DNA from: SM1-73 sp964588305
GTDB lineage: Bacteria; Zixibacteria; MSB-5A5; SM1-73
DNA length: 64,000 bases
Direction: 5' to 3'
Assembly (NCBI GenBank): GCA_964588305.1
Contig: CAZPOP010000009.1
Coordinates: 50,730 to 114,729 of the forward strand
Positions 23,099-31,309 of the stretch are shown in pieces (position 1 is the stretch's first letter; each line of letters begins with the position of its first letter). The position numbers were made by a program, and so were the translations under genes. Under the pieces are notes generated by a model. The model ran no database searches and was not told the origin of the DNA. It saw only the letters and a program-made list of their open reading frames with translations.

Positions 23099-24481
23099 AT
23101 GAAAACAAAACCTATCCTTTCGGTTCTGGTTTTGTTAGCTATTGCCTTTACACTAATCCCTAACCCCTGCCTTTCCGCCGTTCCCAGCCTGATCAATTAT
23201 CAGGGGGTGCTGAAAGATTCAACTGGCGTGCCGTATCATGGACCATCCACCATGATATTCTCCGTCTGGGACGACTCAACAAACGGGAATAAGCTATGGG
23301 AAGAGACACATCCAGTTGTGGAGGTTTCACATGGATTATTTAACGTTCTATTAGGCGGTGTTAATAATCCTATTCCCGATTCGGTATTCAGCCAGCCAAA
23401 TGCCTGGCTTGATGTGCTGGCCAATGGAAGCCAGTTGTCTCCGAGAAGACGGATGGTGAGTGTTGGTTATGCATTCCGCTCAGAATTTGCCGACACGGCT
23501 GAGTATGCTCTCTCTGCTCCTCCGGATGATGACTGGACCCCGGACACGGCAGGTTTCAACATTTACCGATTGACCGGTAATGTGGGCATCGGAACGCCGA
23601 GTCCGGGAACGCCTCTGCACATCTAAGAGAGTACCGATGCCACGAGCTCTCCGCAGACAGTGTTGCAGCTTCATGCTGCCTCTACCGGGGATTACACGGA
23701 TTTCTCGGACTTTGGACCTCAAATCTCTTTCCGTTCCGAGGACAACGATGCTGTTAACGATGATTTCGAATTTGCACGTATTGCGGGCGTTTATCTGGCT
23801 GACGGTAATTACGGCAAACTGAATTTTGATGTATATTGTAACGGCGTCTGGAGAAGAGTAATGACTTTAAGTGAACCTGACGGACCGCCGCCGTCTGGTC
23901 TGAGCATTAACGATCCCACCAACAATCGTGGAGTCATTAACATTAGAAACTACAACGCCAACAGGCATGTGGCTTATTTCGAGAGCACAATAAACACAGA
24001 GCATAATGTACTAATCGACTATACTGGGATTCCCTCATCAAATATGCAGTTTTTGACTATGAGGTCTAATACGTCTTCAGCACCTGATACGAAATTCAGA
24101 TTTCAGGCCGACGGCAATGCTTATGCTGACGACACTTGGAACGGGGGTGGAGCGGACTATGCTGAGTGGTTTGAAAAAGAAAGAGATATTCCTTCGAGGT
24201 CGTTGATTGGTCTCAACATTGAGACGGGGAAAATGAGAGTCTGGCAAGCTGGCGATCCCCTTATTGGAGTGCAATCAACCAATCCGGGTTTTGTAGGCAA
24301 CAATGTTTTTGGAGCTAAAGGCACGGAAGAAGAACTTCAGCGAGATCATGTTCTGGTCGCTTTGATCGGACAAGTAGAAATTGAAAGTGCTGACATTGTC
24401 GAGAAGGGTAGAGAAATATTTACCTCTGACGGTCAGTTCGTAGGGTGGAGATTGTCTAACGGAAGGGTATTTCTGAAGTAA
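23099..24481 (+). pseudogene. Secreted tail-fibre-like protein gene interrupted by an in-frame TAA
   Basis: One continuous frame from ATG 23099 (AAAAAGGAGACGAAA upstream) to the stop at 24479-24481 would encode about 460 aa, but TAA at 23624-23626 cuts it after residue 175. Both sides are in the same frame and read as one protein: signal peptide (LLAIAFTLIPNPCLSA), INYQGVLKDSTGVPY and VSVGYAFRSEFADTAEYA, GNVGIGTPSPGTPLHI, stop, then ESTDATSSPQTVLQLHA, ADGNAYADDTWNGGGADYAEWFE and FTSDGQFVGWRLSNGRVFLK. The GNVGIGTxSPxxxLHI phrase is typical of phage-tail-like and secreted structural proteins, and the C-terminus resembles a peptidase-G2/intramolecular chaperone region. TAA is not a Sec codon; CAA to TAA is a likely single change. 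Confidence 0.75.
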
Positions 24482-24863
24482 AACGTTGGTTGGGGGTGCC
24501 CCCACCCCGAACCAGATGTCTTGCGGGTCAAGGGCGCCCGGCGACAAAAGGAATAGAATGGACATTTATCGCTCTCCCCTTCTTGTTCTTCCTCCGTCAA
24601 GGGAGGGAAAAGGTGTTTCCTCTCCCCTTGAGGGAGAGGAAAAAGGTGAGGGGGTGTTGTTTAAAAAGGTCTGCCTAAAGGCAGACACTCCAGTAAGCCA
24701 TCCAGTAGTCGTGTAGACAAGGCTTCATGCCTTGGCTGGCAAGCCATAAAGGCTTGCCTACGCGGTCGAGGAATAAAGGAGTTAAGGCGTAAGCCTTTTA
24801 TTACATTAAAATCCTTACGGATTAACTCCTCTAGACAGTCAGAAGAGAAAGGACAGGATAATT
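24482..24863. repeat. Intergenic repeats (R1 copy and G-rich hairpins)
   Basis: No gene in this 380-bp gap. It contains a GGGGGTGCCCCCACCCC hairpin (24494-24510), paired CTCTCCCC/GAGAGG stretches, a GTCTGCC/GGCAGAC hairpin next to ACTCCAG (24668-24692), an R1 copy (24711-24765) and the following GCGTAAGCC...TCCTTACGGATT unit (24771-24826), matching units in the 21.8-22.6 kb region. Confidence 0.6.
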
Positions 24864-25322
24864 ATGAGCGTTTCAAGAAACGAAATCAAAATGCTTTTGG
24901 GATTGGGTGTGGTTCTCGTATTTCTATTTACCCTTTCCCAACCTTGCCTGGCGGATGCCTACGAAATACCCAAAGATGTTTTTGATGGGGGCATTCAGGA
25001 AATTGGCTCGGACGCCTATTCTGTATGGTCTTCTGTGGGGCAGTCGGCCATAGGCAATATGCAAGGAGGAGAATATATCCTGATGGGTGGATTTTGGTCA
25101 GCCTTCACCTATTTTGTGGCGGGAGATTGCAATAACGACGAAACGGTCGACATTGCAGATGTGATCTATTTGATAAACTACCTTTTTATCGGTGGTTCAC
25201 CCCCTGTAGCGTTGCCCAGCGGAGACGTGAATTGCGATGGATCAGTCGACAGTGGGGATTTAGTATATCTGATGAATTACTTGTTTCTCGGAAGCTCGGC
25301 ACCGCTGATGTGCGATCCCTAA
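24864..25322 (+). CDS. Small secreted protein with dockerin-like repeat pair
   Basis: 152 aa. Signal peptide of about 31 residues (basic start, LLGLGVVLVFLFTLSQPCLA core). Residues 32-90 include FDGGIQEIGSDAYSVWSSVGQSAIG and GGEYILMGGFWS, a short domain I have no name for. Residues 91-152 are two dockerin-type calcium motifs: GDCNNDETVDIADVIYLINYLF and GDVNCDGSVDSGDLVYLMNYLF (DxNxDxxVDxxDxxxL). Dockerins normally bind cohesins, but in some FCB-group bacteria such domains appear on many secreted proteins without visible cohesins. No cohesin gene is in this window. RBS AGAAGAGAAAGGA is loose. Confidence 0.75.
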   Translation: MSVSRNEIKMLLGLGVVLVFLFTLSQPCLADAYEIPKDVFDGGIQEIGSDAYSVWSSVGQSAIGNMQGGEYILMGGFWSAFTYFVAGDCNNDETVDIADVIYLINYLFIGGSPPVALPSGDVNCDGSVDSGDLVYLMNYLFLGSSAPLMCDP

Positions 25323-25464
25323 AGCCGACCTCACCCCGCGTCCCCCTCTCCATGATATGGAACGGGGGGAGATAGGGGGAGTTTTGTAGGTCAAGCATCC
25401 CGTAGGGTGCTTGACAGAATCAGTAATGTCAAGCAGGTCTAAAGACCATGCTTAACCTATGAAG

Positions 25465-27171
25465 CTATAAGATAAGGTTTAATATCCCCCCTACGATCAA
25501 AGCAGAGGAAAGCATGATTAGAGCAGACTTGAGCATGTCTCTTATGCCCAACTCCTTGATCAAGACGGCAAAGGTTGCCACGCAGGGGAAATACATGGTC
25601 AAAACCACGCTGGCCACTATGAGTTGAGATAAGTTCAAACCTAAAGGAAGGAGCATTCCCACAGCCACGTCCTTGCGCAGGAATCCAATAACCAGAGCAC
25701 CAACCGCATCCTGAGGAAGCCCCAAAATCCCGGTGATCACCGGGGCGGTCAGCCGACCTATGAAGTGTATTATTCTGAGAGAATATAGAATATTGATGAC
25801 GAAGACACCTAAAAGAACATAGGGGACGGCTTCTCGCAAAAAGCCTTTGGTCCTTATCCAGAGTTTCTTGTAAAGTGCTCCGAAGTAAGGTAATCTGTAA
25901 GGAGGGATTTCGACAAAAATCTCGGGGCTTTCGCCTTTTAAGACCCTGTTGAGTATAATGCCAAGCGCTATCCAGACTATAAACAGTGTCCCGTAGACTA
26001 TTCCCAGGCCTCTTGCTCCGTGCTTTCCTATCAACCCCACTATCATGGCTGTCTGTGCCATGCAGGGGACGGCTATGGCCATCATGGTCGCCGCGATAAA
26101 TCGCTCTCTTCTGGTTCCCAGTACCCTTGTGGCCATGGCTCCGGGAACGTTACAGCCCAAGCCCAGCATCATGGGGATAATGGAGAGCCCGTGCAGGCCG
26201 AATTTGTGCATTACGTTATCAACCAAAACGCCCAGGCGGGGAAGGTAGCCTGAGTCTTCGAGGAAGCTTAGAACCAAGTAAAAAGAAAAGACATAAGGCA
26301 GCACCGCGGCGAAGGGAACGAATAATCCAGTAGTCAGAAGTCCCAGCGATTCAAAGAAGTCTATTTGCCCCTCTACCAACTTCCCGACTAAAATGTCGTG
26401 AATGAATCCCTGGTTTCCCAAAAGATTCGAAAGTTTCATCACCAACGGAGCCCATAGGTGCTCAAATATGGGCTCAAAGACCAACCCTATAAGCCCTTCT
26501 CCTATAAACCTGATGATATTGAAAACCACATATAAAGACAGAAGGGCCAAAGGGATTCCAGTGATGGGTTTGATAGAGACGTCCTCCAACCTCTCCAGGA
26601 AAGTATGATGGCGATGAGTGATCTTTTGTACCTGGTCTACGATTTCCCCCACTTTTTCCCATCTCTTTTCTTCTTCATATTTAAGGGCGCTTGCTCTGGC
26701 AAGAGGTAGCTTTGAAACCAACCTCTTAATTCCCTCGCCGGTTATGGCGCAGGTGGGGATGACCGGCACGCCCAGAATCTGCTCCAGTTTTTCTGTGTCA
26801 ATGGATATACCAATGTGCCGGGTTTCGTCCCACAGATTCAGAGCCACCACCACCGGCTTGCTGTCATTGAGCAACTGAAGGGTGAGATTGAGGTTTCTCT
26901 CAAGATTCGTAGCATCCACCACGTCGATGACCAGATCCCCCTCTTCTAGCATCCGCACTGCTACTTCCTCTGCTTTGGATGTGGGATCGAGCCCGTAAGT
27001 TCCGGGCACATCGATGACTTCCACCTTCTCATCACCCAATTTCATATATCCTCGGGTGTATTCGACTGTGGTCCCCGGATAGTTGGAGGCAATCACGTTG
27101 ACACCGGTGAGCCTCGAGAAAATAACGCTTTTGCCCACGTTGGGATTACCCATCAAAAGTATCTTTTTCAT
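25465..27171 (-). CDS. feoB: Ferrous iron transporter FeoB
   Basis: 568 aa. The ATG at 27169-27171 overlaps the feoA stop by one base. The N-terminal G domain has GNPNVGKS (G1), DVPGTYGL (G3) and LNLWDE (G4, NxxD). The C-terminal part has about eight to ten membrane segments, with two Gate motifs around EDSGYLPRLGVLVDNVMHKFGLHG, LGLGCNVPGAMATR and FLRKDVAVGMLLP. FeoB imports Fe(II) across the inner membrane. The protein is somewhat shorter than many FeoB (600-770 aa), mainly at the C-terminus and linker. It is last in the fur-omp-feoA-feoB group and likely repressed by Fur. Confidence 0.92.
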   Translation of the reverse strand: MKKILLMGNPNVGKSVIFSRLTGVNVIASNYPGTTVEYTRGYMKLGDEKVEVIDVPGTYGLDPTSKAEEVAVRMLEEGDLVIDVVDATNLERNLNLTLQLLNDSKPVVVALNLWDETRHIGISIDTEKLEQILGVPVIPTCAITGEGIKRLVSKLPLARASALKYEEEKRWEKVGEIVDQVQKITHRHHTFLERLEDVSIKPITGIPLALLSLYVVFNIIRFIGEGLIGLVFEPIFEHLWAPLVMKLSNLLGNQGFIHDILVGKLVEGQIDFFESLGLLTTGLFVPFAAVLPYVFSFYLVLSFLEDSGYLPRLGVLVDNVMHKFGLHGLSIIPMMLGLGCNVPGAMATRVLGTRRERFIAATMMAIAVPCMAQTAMIVGLIGKHGARGLGIVYGTLFIVWIALGIILNRVLKGESPEIFVEIPPYRLPYFGALYKKLWIRTKGFLREAVPYVLLGVFVINILYSLRIIHFIGRLTAPVITGILGLPQDAVGALVIGFLRKDVAVGMLLPLGLNLSQLIVASVVLTMYFPCVATFAVLIKELGIRDMLKSALIMLSSALIVGGILNLIL

Positions 27172-27407
27172 CACTTAACCACTTTAACAACAACCTTTTT
27201 TGCCATGCCGAAGCCCAAAGCAACCTGGTAATTATCTATCCGGACAGTTATGGGACCTCGCATGAACTGGGAACTTACCTTGGTCACTTTTTTACCCACC
27301 CTTATCCCCAGGGATTCAAGTCGGCGGATCAAACCATGACCGCCCTGAATTTCCGCCACCACCCCACTCTCTCCTTCTTCCAACCGTGTCAAATCTATTT
27401 TATTCAT
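27171..27407 (-). CDS. feoA: Ferrous iron transport protein FeoA
   Basis: 78 aa, an SH3-like FeoA domain: LTRLEEGESGVVAEIQGGHG, RRLESLGIRVGKKVTKVSS, GPITVRIDNYQVALGFGMAKKV. FeoA is a small cytosolic partner of FeoB. Its stop codon overlaps the feoB start (TGATG), which couples translation. It is preceded by an outer-membrane protein gene 33 bp upstream on the same strand. Confidence 0.92.
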   Translation of the reverse strand: MNKIDLTRLEEGESGVVAEIQGGHGLIRRLESLGIRVGKKVTKVSSQFMRGPITVRIDNYQVALGFGMAKKVVVKVVK

Positions 27408-27440
27408 TTTTCCTCATTGTGAAACGCAGACCTCCACTGA

Positions 27441-28160
27441 TTAGCCAGTGGTAAAGGTGCAGCCCAAAAAGAAAGTCTGCTTTGCCAGCTCTCCCTTCAA
27501 TCTCCAGTTGATTCCAAGATCGACAAGAAAGTGACTACTTAACTCGTAAACAGTTCCAAAGAGCAACCCCATCGAACCGGGCAAGTCCTTAAACCATGAG
27601 GAGCACTCGCCGGTCAGCTCAGCTATGAACGTGAATCTATCCTGCGGATACCAAAGAGAAAAGCCGTAAGAAGAGAAATCTTCTCCGAAGCCCAGATTCA
27701 GGTGCGTTTCAGGCTTTCCCCAGGTTCTGGTGGCGACCGCGGTCAAGCCATATCCCACTTCCCCAGCACCCAGACCGCTGCTCTCATCTTCCACAGGCAG
27801 AGTCATCAGAGCCTTAAGAGCGAAAGCCGGGATCAAGTTCCGTTCCTCTGAAAATCTATACTTGATTCCAATGCTCAAATCACCGAATCCGGCATTTCTG
27901 TTTTTCCCCTGATTCAATCTAAGGTAGGGAATCTCGAGTATTCCATTTAGCCTCTTGTGGAAACCATACGTGATCACTGATTGTGCAGTGGTTTGACTTT
28001 CATCCTTTTGCCACCTTTCATAATGACCACCCAACTCCATTTCAATCTCTTTGGTGGGCACTGTGCCAGTATCCTCAACACCTTGAATATGTATTGCCTG
28101 GAGGGAGGGAGAGGCCGACAAGAACGTTATTATGGAGAAAACTATGACTCTTCTTTTCAT
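27441..28160 (-). CDS. Putative outer-membrane beta-barrel protein of the iron operon
   Basis: 239 aa with a signal peptide (MKRRVIVFSIITFLSASPSLQA). The mature part is rich in alternating beta strands with aromatic girdle residues: EMELGGHYERWQKD, VITYGFHKRLNGILEIPYL, GFGDLSIGIKYRF, AFALKALMTLPVEDE, HLNLGFGEDF, FLVDLGINWRL. It resembles MetA-type (phenol pathway) or transporter-like outer-membrane barrels. It lies between fur and feoA with short gaps, so it may be an iron-regulated porin or an envelope protein; the iron link is inferred from position only. Confidence 0.7.
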   Translation of the reverse strand: MKRRVIVFSIITFLSASPSLQAIHIQGVEDTGTVPTKEIEMELGGHYERWQKDESQTTAQSVITYGFHKRLNGILEIPYLRLNQGKNRNAGFGDLSIGIKYRFSEERNLIPAFALKALMTLPVEDESSGLGAGEVGYGLTAVATRTWGKPETHLNLGFGEDFSSYGFSLWYPQDRFTFIAELTGECSSWFKDLPGSMGLLFGTVYELSSHFLVDLGINWRLKGELAKQTFFLGCTFTTG

Positions 28161-28190
28161 TATACAACCTTTCCCTGTGAAGTCTGCAGA

Positions 28191-28616
28191 CTATCTGCAA
28201 TCCTTACAATACCCAAAGATCTGAAAGTGGTGCGAGCATTGCTCGAATCCACTCTTTTCACACAGTTTGTTCAGGGAGCGCTCAATTCTTTTATCTGAGA
28301 ATTCGATCACTTTTCCGCACTTAAGACAGACCATGTGTTCGTGATGAGCATCTCCTAAGACATGCTCGTAATGAGAATGGCCGTGTCCCAAATCGACCTT
28401 TCTCACTAATCCACTGTCCACCAGAAGCTCCAAGGTTCTGTAGATGGTGGCCCGGGAGGCTCTCTTCTTTTTCTTCCGGAGGCTGTGCAAAAGGTCCTCC
28501 ACATCCAGATGTCCACCGTGAAGGAATATCTCCTGCAGAACGGTTTTTCTCTCCTTGGTTAATTTGAGATCCTTTGAGTTCAGGTACTTGGCAAAAGTTT
28601 CAATTGCCTGGGTCAT
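28191..28616 (-). CDS. fur: Fur family transcriptional regulator
   Basis: 141 aa. It shows a winged helix (LTKERKTVLQEIFLHGGHLDVEDLLHSLRKKKKRASRATIYRTL, quoted in two parts by position 19-62) and a dimerisation domain with HYEHVLGDAHHEHMVCLKCG and the C-terminal CKDC. The two CxxC pairs form the structural zinc site, and the His-rich segment is the metal sensor. Family members include Fur, PerR and Zur; linkage to feoAB points to iron sensing. It is first gene of the iron group. The ATG lies 13 nt from a perfect 9-1-9 palindrome, suggesting autorepression. Confidence 0.92.
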   Translation of the reverse strand: MTQAIETFAKYLNSKDLKLTKERKTVLQEIFLHGGHLDVEDLLHSLRKKKKRASRATIYRTLELLVDSGLVRKVDLGHGHSHYEHVLGDAHHEHMVCLKCGKVIEFSDKRIERSLNKLCEKSGFEQCSHHFQIFGYCKDCR

Positions 28617-28629
28617 CTTTGCCTCCGTA

Positions 28630-28648
28630 ATTGAGATTGAATCTCAAT
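28630..28648 (-). promoter_or_regulatory. Putative Fur operator, 9-1-9 palindrome
   Basis: ATTGAGATT-G-AATCTCAAT is a perfect inverted repeat with a single central base. It contains the 7-1-7 core TGAGATT-G-AATCTCA, the same geometry as Fur and PerR boxes. It lies between the -10 region and the fur start, where binding would block transcription. Confidence 0.75.
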
Positions 28649-28658
28649 CTCAATCCCT

Positions 28659-28687
28659 AAGATTGTCATTATTTTACGGAATGTCAA
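28659..28687 (-). promoter_or_regulatory. Promoter of the fur-feo group
   Basis: On the minus strand TTGACA (28682-28687), 17-nt spacer, AATCTT (28659-28664). The operator palindrome begins 11 nt downstream of the -10. Confidence 0.6.
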
Positions 28688-28742
28688 GACAAAAAGTTGG
28701 CTTTTGGTAAAAGATTGTGCAGGGAGGAGGGCACCCTGGATT

Positions 28743-29597
28743 TTACCGTTTGCCCAACTCGGAGCAGAGCATTCCGGAGAGGATCAGACCGGCTCCCAGG
28801 ATTCCCAGCCGCCCCAGAAGTTCACCCAGGATAAGATAGGAGAAGACGCCGGCAAAGACCGGCTCCATGGTATAGATTACCGAGGCTTTGGTGGCAGTGG
28901 TGTCCTTCTGCATACGATTCTGAATAGTGATACCCAGGGCGGTGGCAAACAAAGCGGTTACCAGTATGGCGAAAAGCAAATTGTGATTGTAAACAAACTT
29001 CATCGTCTCAAGCAAGAACATGGACGGAATACTCAAGAGAGCGGTGGTCAAAAGTTGAACAAACACCAGCTTTTCGAAGGGAAATTTGTTGGCGTAGATA
29101 TGCACGCAAATCACGTGAAAAGAAAAGGAGATGGCACAGAAGAAGGTTAGCAGATCTCCGAAGTTGAATTCAGAACCTTTGGGTCTGGTCATAAGCCACA
29201 ATCCGCTGACCGCTAACAGCACTCCGATCAACGGGACTAGCTTTGGTTTCTCCTTGACCATCAGCACCGACATAGGAGGAACCATGATAACAAAGAGCCC
29301 GGTGATGAATGCTGACTTGGAGGCGGCAGTATATTTCAGCCCCACCGTCTGGAAGGCATAGCCCAAAAACAGAAGTATCCCCAGTATGATTCCGGCCTTG
29401 AGGGTAGCTTTGTCTATGGACGAAATTCTTCTCGAATAGACCAACCAGATGATAAGAGTAGCAAGACCAAATCTGATGGCCAAAAAGAGAAAAGGAGAAG
29501 AGTAGTCTAAAGCAATCTTGACTAAAGGGAAAGTTATGCCCCAGAAAAAGGCTAAAAGCAAAAGGGCTAGCTCAGCCCGCCGAGAGGTGGTTAACAT
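28743..29597 (-). CDS. EamA/DMT family transporter
   Basis: 284 aa with ten predicted membrane helices in two EamA repeats (about 8-135 and 150-280). Signatures are LLLAFFWGITFPLVKIAL at the start, AFQTVGLKYTAASKSAFITGLFVIMVP at the end of repeat one, and ATKASVIYTMEPVFAGVFSYLILGE in repeat two. It is an inner-membrane exporter or permease of the RhaT/RarD-like superfamily; many export amino acids or metabolites. The substrate is unknown. Single-gene unit between the fur promoter and a hairpin at 29667. Confidence 0.9.
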   Translation of the reverse strand: MLTTSRRAELALLLLAFFWGITFPLVKIALDYSSPFLFLAIRFGLATLIIWLVYSRRISSIDKATLKAGIILGILLFLGYAFQTVGLKYTAASKSAFITGLFVIMVPPMSVLMVKEKPKLVPLIGVLLAVSGLWLMTRPKGSEFNFGDLLTFFCAISFSFHVICVHIYANKFPFEKLVFVQLLTTALLSIPSMFLLETMKFVYNHNLLFAILVTALFATALGITIQNRMQKDTTATKASVIYTMEPVFAGVFSYLILGELLGRLGILGAGLILSGMLCSELGKR

Positions 29598-29666
29598 ATT
29601 TGGGAGAGTTGAATGACACTATGCTAAAAGACTTATGCCTTAATTCCAAAGACATTGAACCTCAAA

Positions 29667-29690
29667 CCAGCACCTAACTTAAGGTGCTGG
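29667..29690. terminator. AGCACCT hairpin (R4), likely bidirectional terminator
   Basis: CCAGCACCT (29667-29675) pairs with AGGTGCTGG (29682-29690) around AACTTA, with AGTTTTT on the plus side. It is 25 nt past the DUF362 stop (minus strand). The same stem occurs as a 36-bp palindrome at 62792-62827. Confidence 0.6.
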
Positions 29691-29714
29691 AGTTTTTCCG
29701 CAACTGGTGCGAAT

Positions 29715-30842
29715 CTAAACTTCGATGAGTTTGTAATCGCTTTTCCCTAACCCTATCTTCTCCGCAGCTTCAATTTGAATTTTGGCATTTTTCCGGTTGA
29801 TCACACTCAGAATATCCGAGCCCTCCTCGACCTTTATTCCCTCAGCTTTGGACTGGGGGAGAGGTTGGGCCTTGGCGATCAAATCCAGGGAAGCTTTGTC
29901 AACGGCCACGATGTCGTCACCCAAAAGGACGCCCTGATCCTGAACCACCGGCGTGTCTGAAACTGCCATACAATCGCATTCGGGTTGAATGTCCATGAGG
30001 AAATTGATATAGAGGACCTTTCCCGGTTTAAACGTGGAGAGAACAGACTTGCTCGCCTCAGCTAAGGACCTTTGAAAATTATCCATGGAGATGGGAACGG
30101 TCAGGGCTCCTTCCGGGCAAACCCGGACGCACCTTCCACATCTCCAACACGATTTTTCGTCCACCAGAAAACTATCGGCCTTGACCTCAATCGCATCCTG
30201 GGGGCAGTTGTTGGCACAGATGCTGCAGAACGTGCACAAAGACTCGTTCCAGGTCATCAGCTCTTGTACCATATGAAAATGCATCTTTCCTCTTCCCCCA
30301 TCCTTCCATTCGCGTCCTCTGGGAACTGCAGTTACACATCCCATGGCGAGGTTCTTGATGGCTCCGGCATAGCTGGAGTCGATATGTCCCTTCACATGGG
30401 TCAGAACCATCATGGACGGAGCATCGTAGATGGCGGAGGGAATGTACAACTCTTTCAACATCTCTCCCGCCTCAACCTTTACGGAATCCAATCCGAAGAT
30501 GCCATCTGCAATTACGACTGGCGCGCCTAGACTGAGAGCATTATACCCCGTCTGATTGGCAACCTCCAGATACTCGTATCCCTTTACCCGGACCGAGTCG
30601 GTGACGAATGGCTTGGCGCCGATTTTTTTCAACTGATCCGCCACCAATCTTACGAAATTCGGCCTGATGGTGTGATGCGCTCCGCGATTACCCAGATGCA
30701 TTTTGACCGGAACTAACTCATCTTTGGCAAAATATTTTCTCAGATCGATCTTCTCCAATATCTTCTCCAGCCTCCCCAAAACGCTATATCGATAGTCGAA
30801 TTTCTCCACCCTCGAGTTTATGAAATATACCTTGTTTGCCAT
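29715..30842 (-). CDS. DUF362 protein with two [4Fe-4S] clusters
   Basis: 375 aa. The N-terminal two-thirds is DUF362 (VPVKMHLGNRGAHHTIRPNF, VTDSVRVKGYEYLEVANQTGYN, HVKGHIDSSYAGAIKNLAMGC). A 2x[4Fe-4S] ferredoxin insert follows at about 205-250: CTFCSICANNCPQDAIEV and CWRCGRCVRVCPEGAL. The C-terminal part includes LYINFLMDIQPECDCMAVSD. The family is widespread in anaerobes and has no settled function; roles in Fe-S or corrinoid redox activation have been suggested. It is cytosolic. Its start overlaps the DUF123 gene upstream by 25 nt, so the two are translationally linked. Confidence 0.85.
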   Translation of the reverse strand: MANKVYFINSRVEKFDYRYSVLGRLEKILEKIDLRKYFAKDELVPVKMHLGNRGAHHTIRPNFVRLVADQLKKIGAKPFVTDSVRVKGYEYLEVANQTGYNALSLGAPVVIADGIFGLDSVKVEAGEMLKELYIPSAIYDAPSMMVLTHVKGHIDSSYAGAIKNLAMGCVTAVPRGREWKDGGRGKMHFHMVQELMTWNESLCTFCSICANNCPQDAIEVKADSFLVDEKSCWRCGRCVRVCPEGALTVPISMDNFQRSLAEASKSVLSTFKPGKVLYINFLMDIQPECDCMAVSDTPVVQDQGVLLGDDIVAVDKASLDLIAKAQPLPQSKAEGIKVEEGSDILSVINRKNAKIQIEAAEKIGLGKSDYKLIEV

Positions 30843-31234
30843 GCTGGCTCCTCATGAACTAGTTCGTCTATTGGCATTTCCTCAAAGAAAACCAAATGAG
30901 CCGGGCAGTTGCAATCGCTTGATCCGAATTTCGGCATGATGATTTTCGCTCCCGGTTTTCTTGACGTTCTCAAATTCAGAGCACATTCACCAAGCTTGCC
31001 ATTGGTCAAAAGAAAAACTTTCTTGATCGAGGCACCATCCAACAGATAATCGATATGCCAGAAATGTCTCTTGTCCTTCCGAAGATGCCTTTCTACTCTT
31101 CTCTCCAGTCCATTGCGGGCACTGCCGGTATAGATATAATAACCTTTGGGGAATCTGAACGCCCCCTTTTTGCCAACAACAATCCACGCACTTTTTGGCA
31201 AATGGATCAGTAACTGATAAATTCCCTTTGCCAT
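30818..31234 (-). CDS. DUF123 / GIY-YIG-like nuclease-domain protein
   Basis: 138 aa with the ATG at 31232-31234; an in-frame GTG at 31246 is possible. IYQLLIHLPKSAWIVVGKKG, PKGYYIYTGSARNGLERRVERHLR and HFWHIDYLLDGASI match the DUF123 family, a GIY-YIG-related fold (here YIYTGSA replaces GIYYIG) with conserved Arg and His. SDCNCPAHLVFF near the C-terminus adds two Cys and a His. Homologues occur in archaea and anaerobic bacteria, sometimes fused to endonuclease III. Nuclease activity is inferred, not established. It overlaps the DUF362 gene. Confidence 0.82.
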   Translation of the reverse strand: MAKGIYQLLIHLPKSAWIVVGKKGAFRFPKGYYIYTGSARNGLERRVERHLRKDKRHFWHIDYLLDGASIKKVFLLTNGKLGECALNLRTSRKPGAKIIMPKFGSSDCNCPAHLVFFEEMPIDELVHEEPAWQTRYIS

Positions 31235-31260
31235 CAGATTATTCACCCATGATCTGTAAC

Positions 31261-31309
31261 CAACCCCAAGCCCCTAGTCCCTAACCCCTAAACTCTAAAC
31301 CCTATCCAA
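31261..31309. repeat. Heptad-periodic array (7 x 7 nt)
   Basis: CAACCCC, AAGCCCC, TAGTCCC, TAACCCC, TAAACTC, TAAACCC, TATCCAA in strict register. It includes the last codons and the stop of the trans-sulfuration gene (31295-31297), so the array has grown up to or into the gene end. Confidence 0.55.

Noticed and set aside
23624..23626. Recoding of TAA in the split secreted gene
   Set aside because: TAA is not a Sec or Pyl codon; a nonsense mutation or error is simpler.
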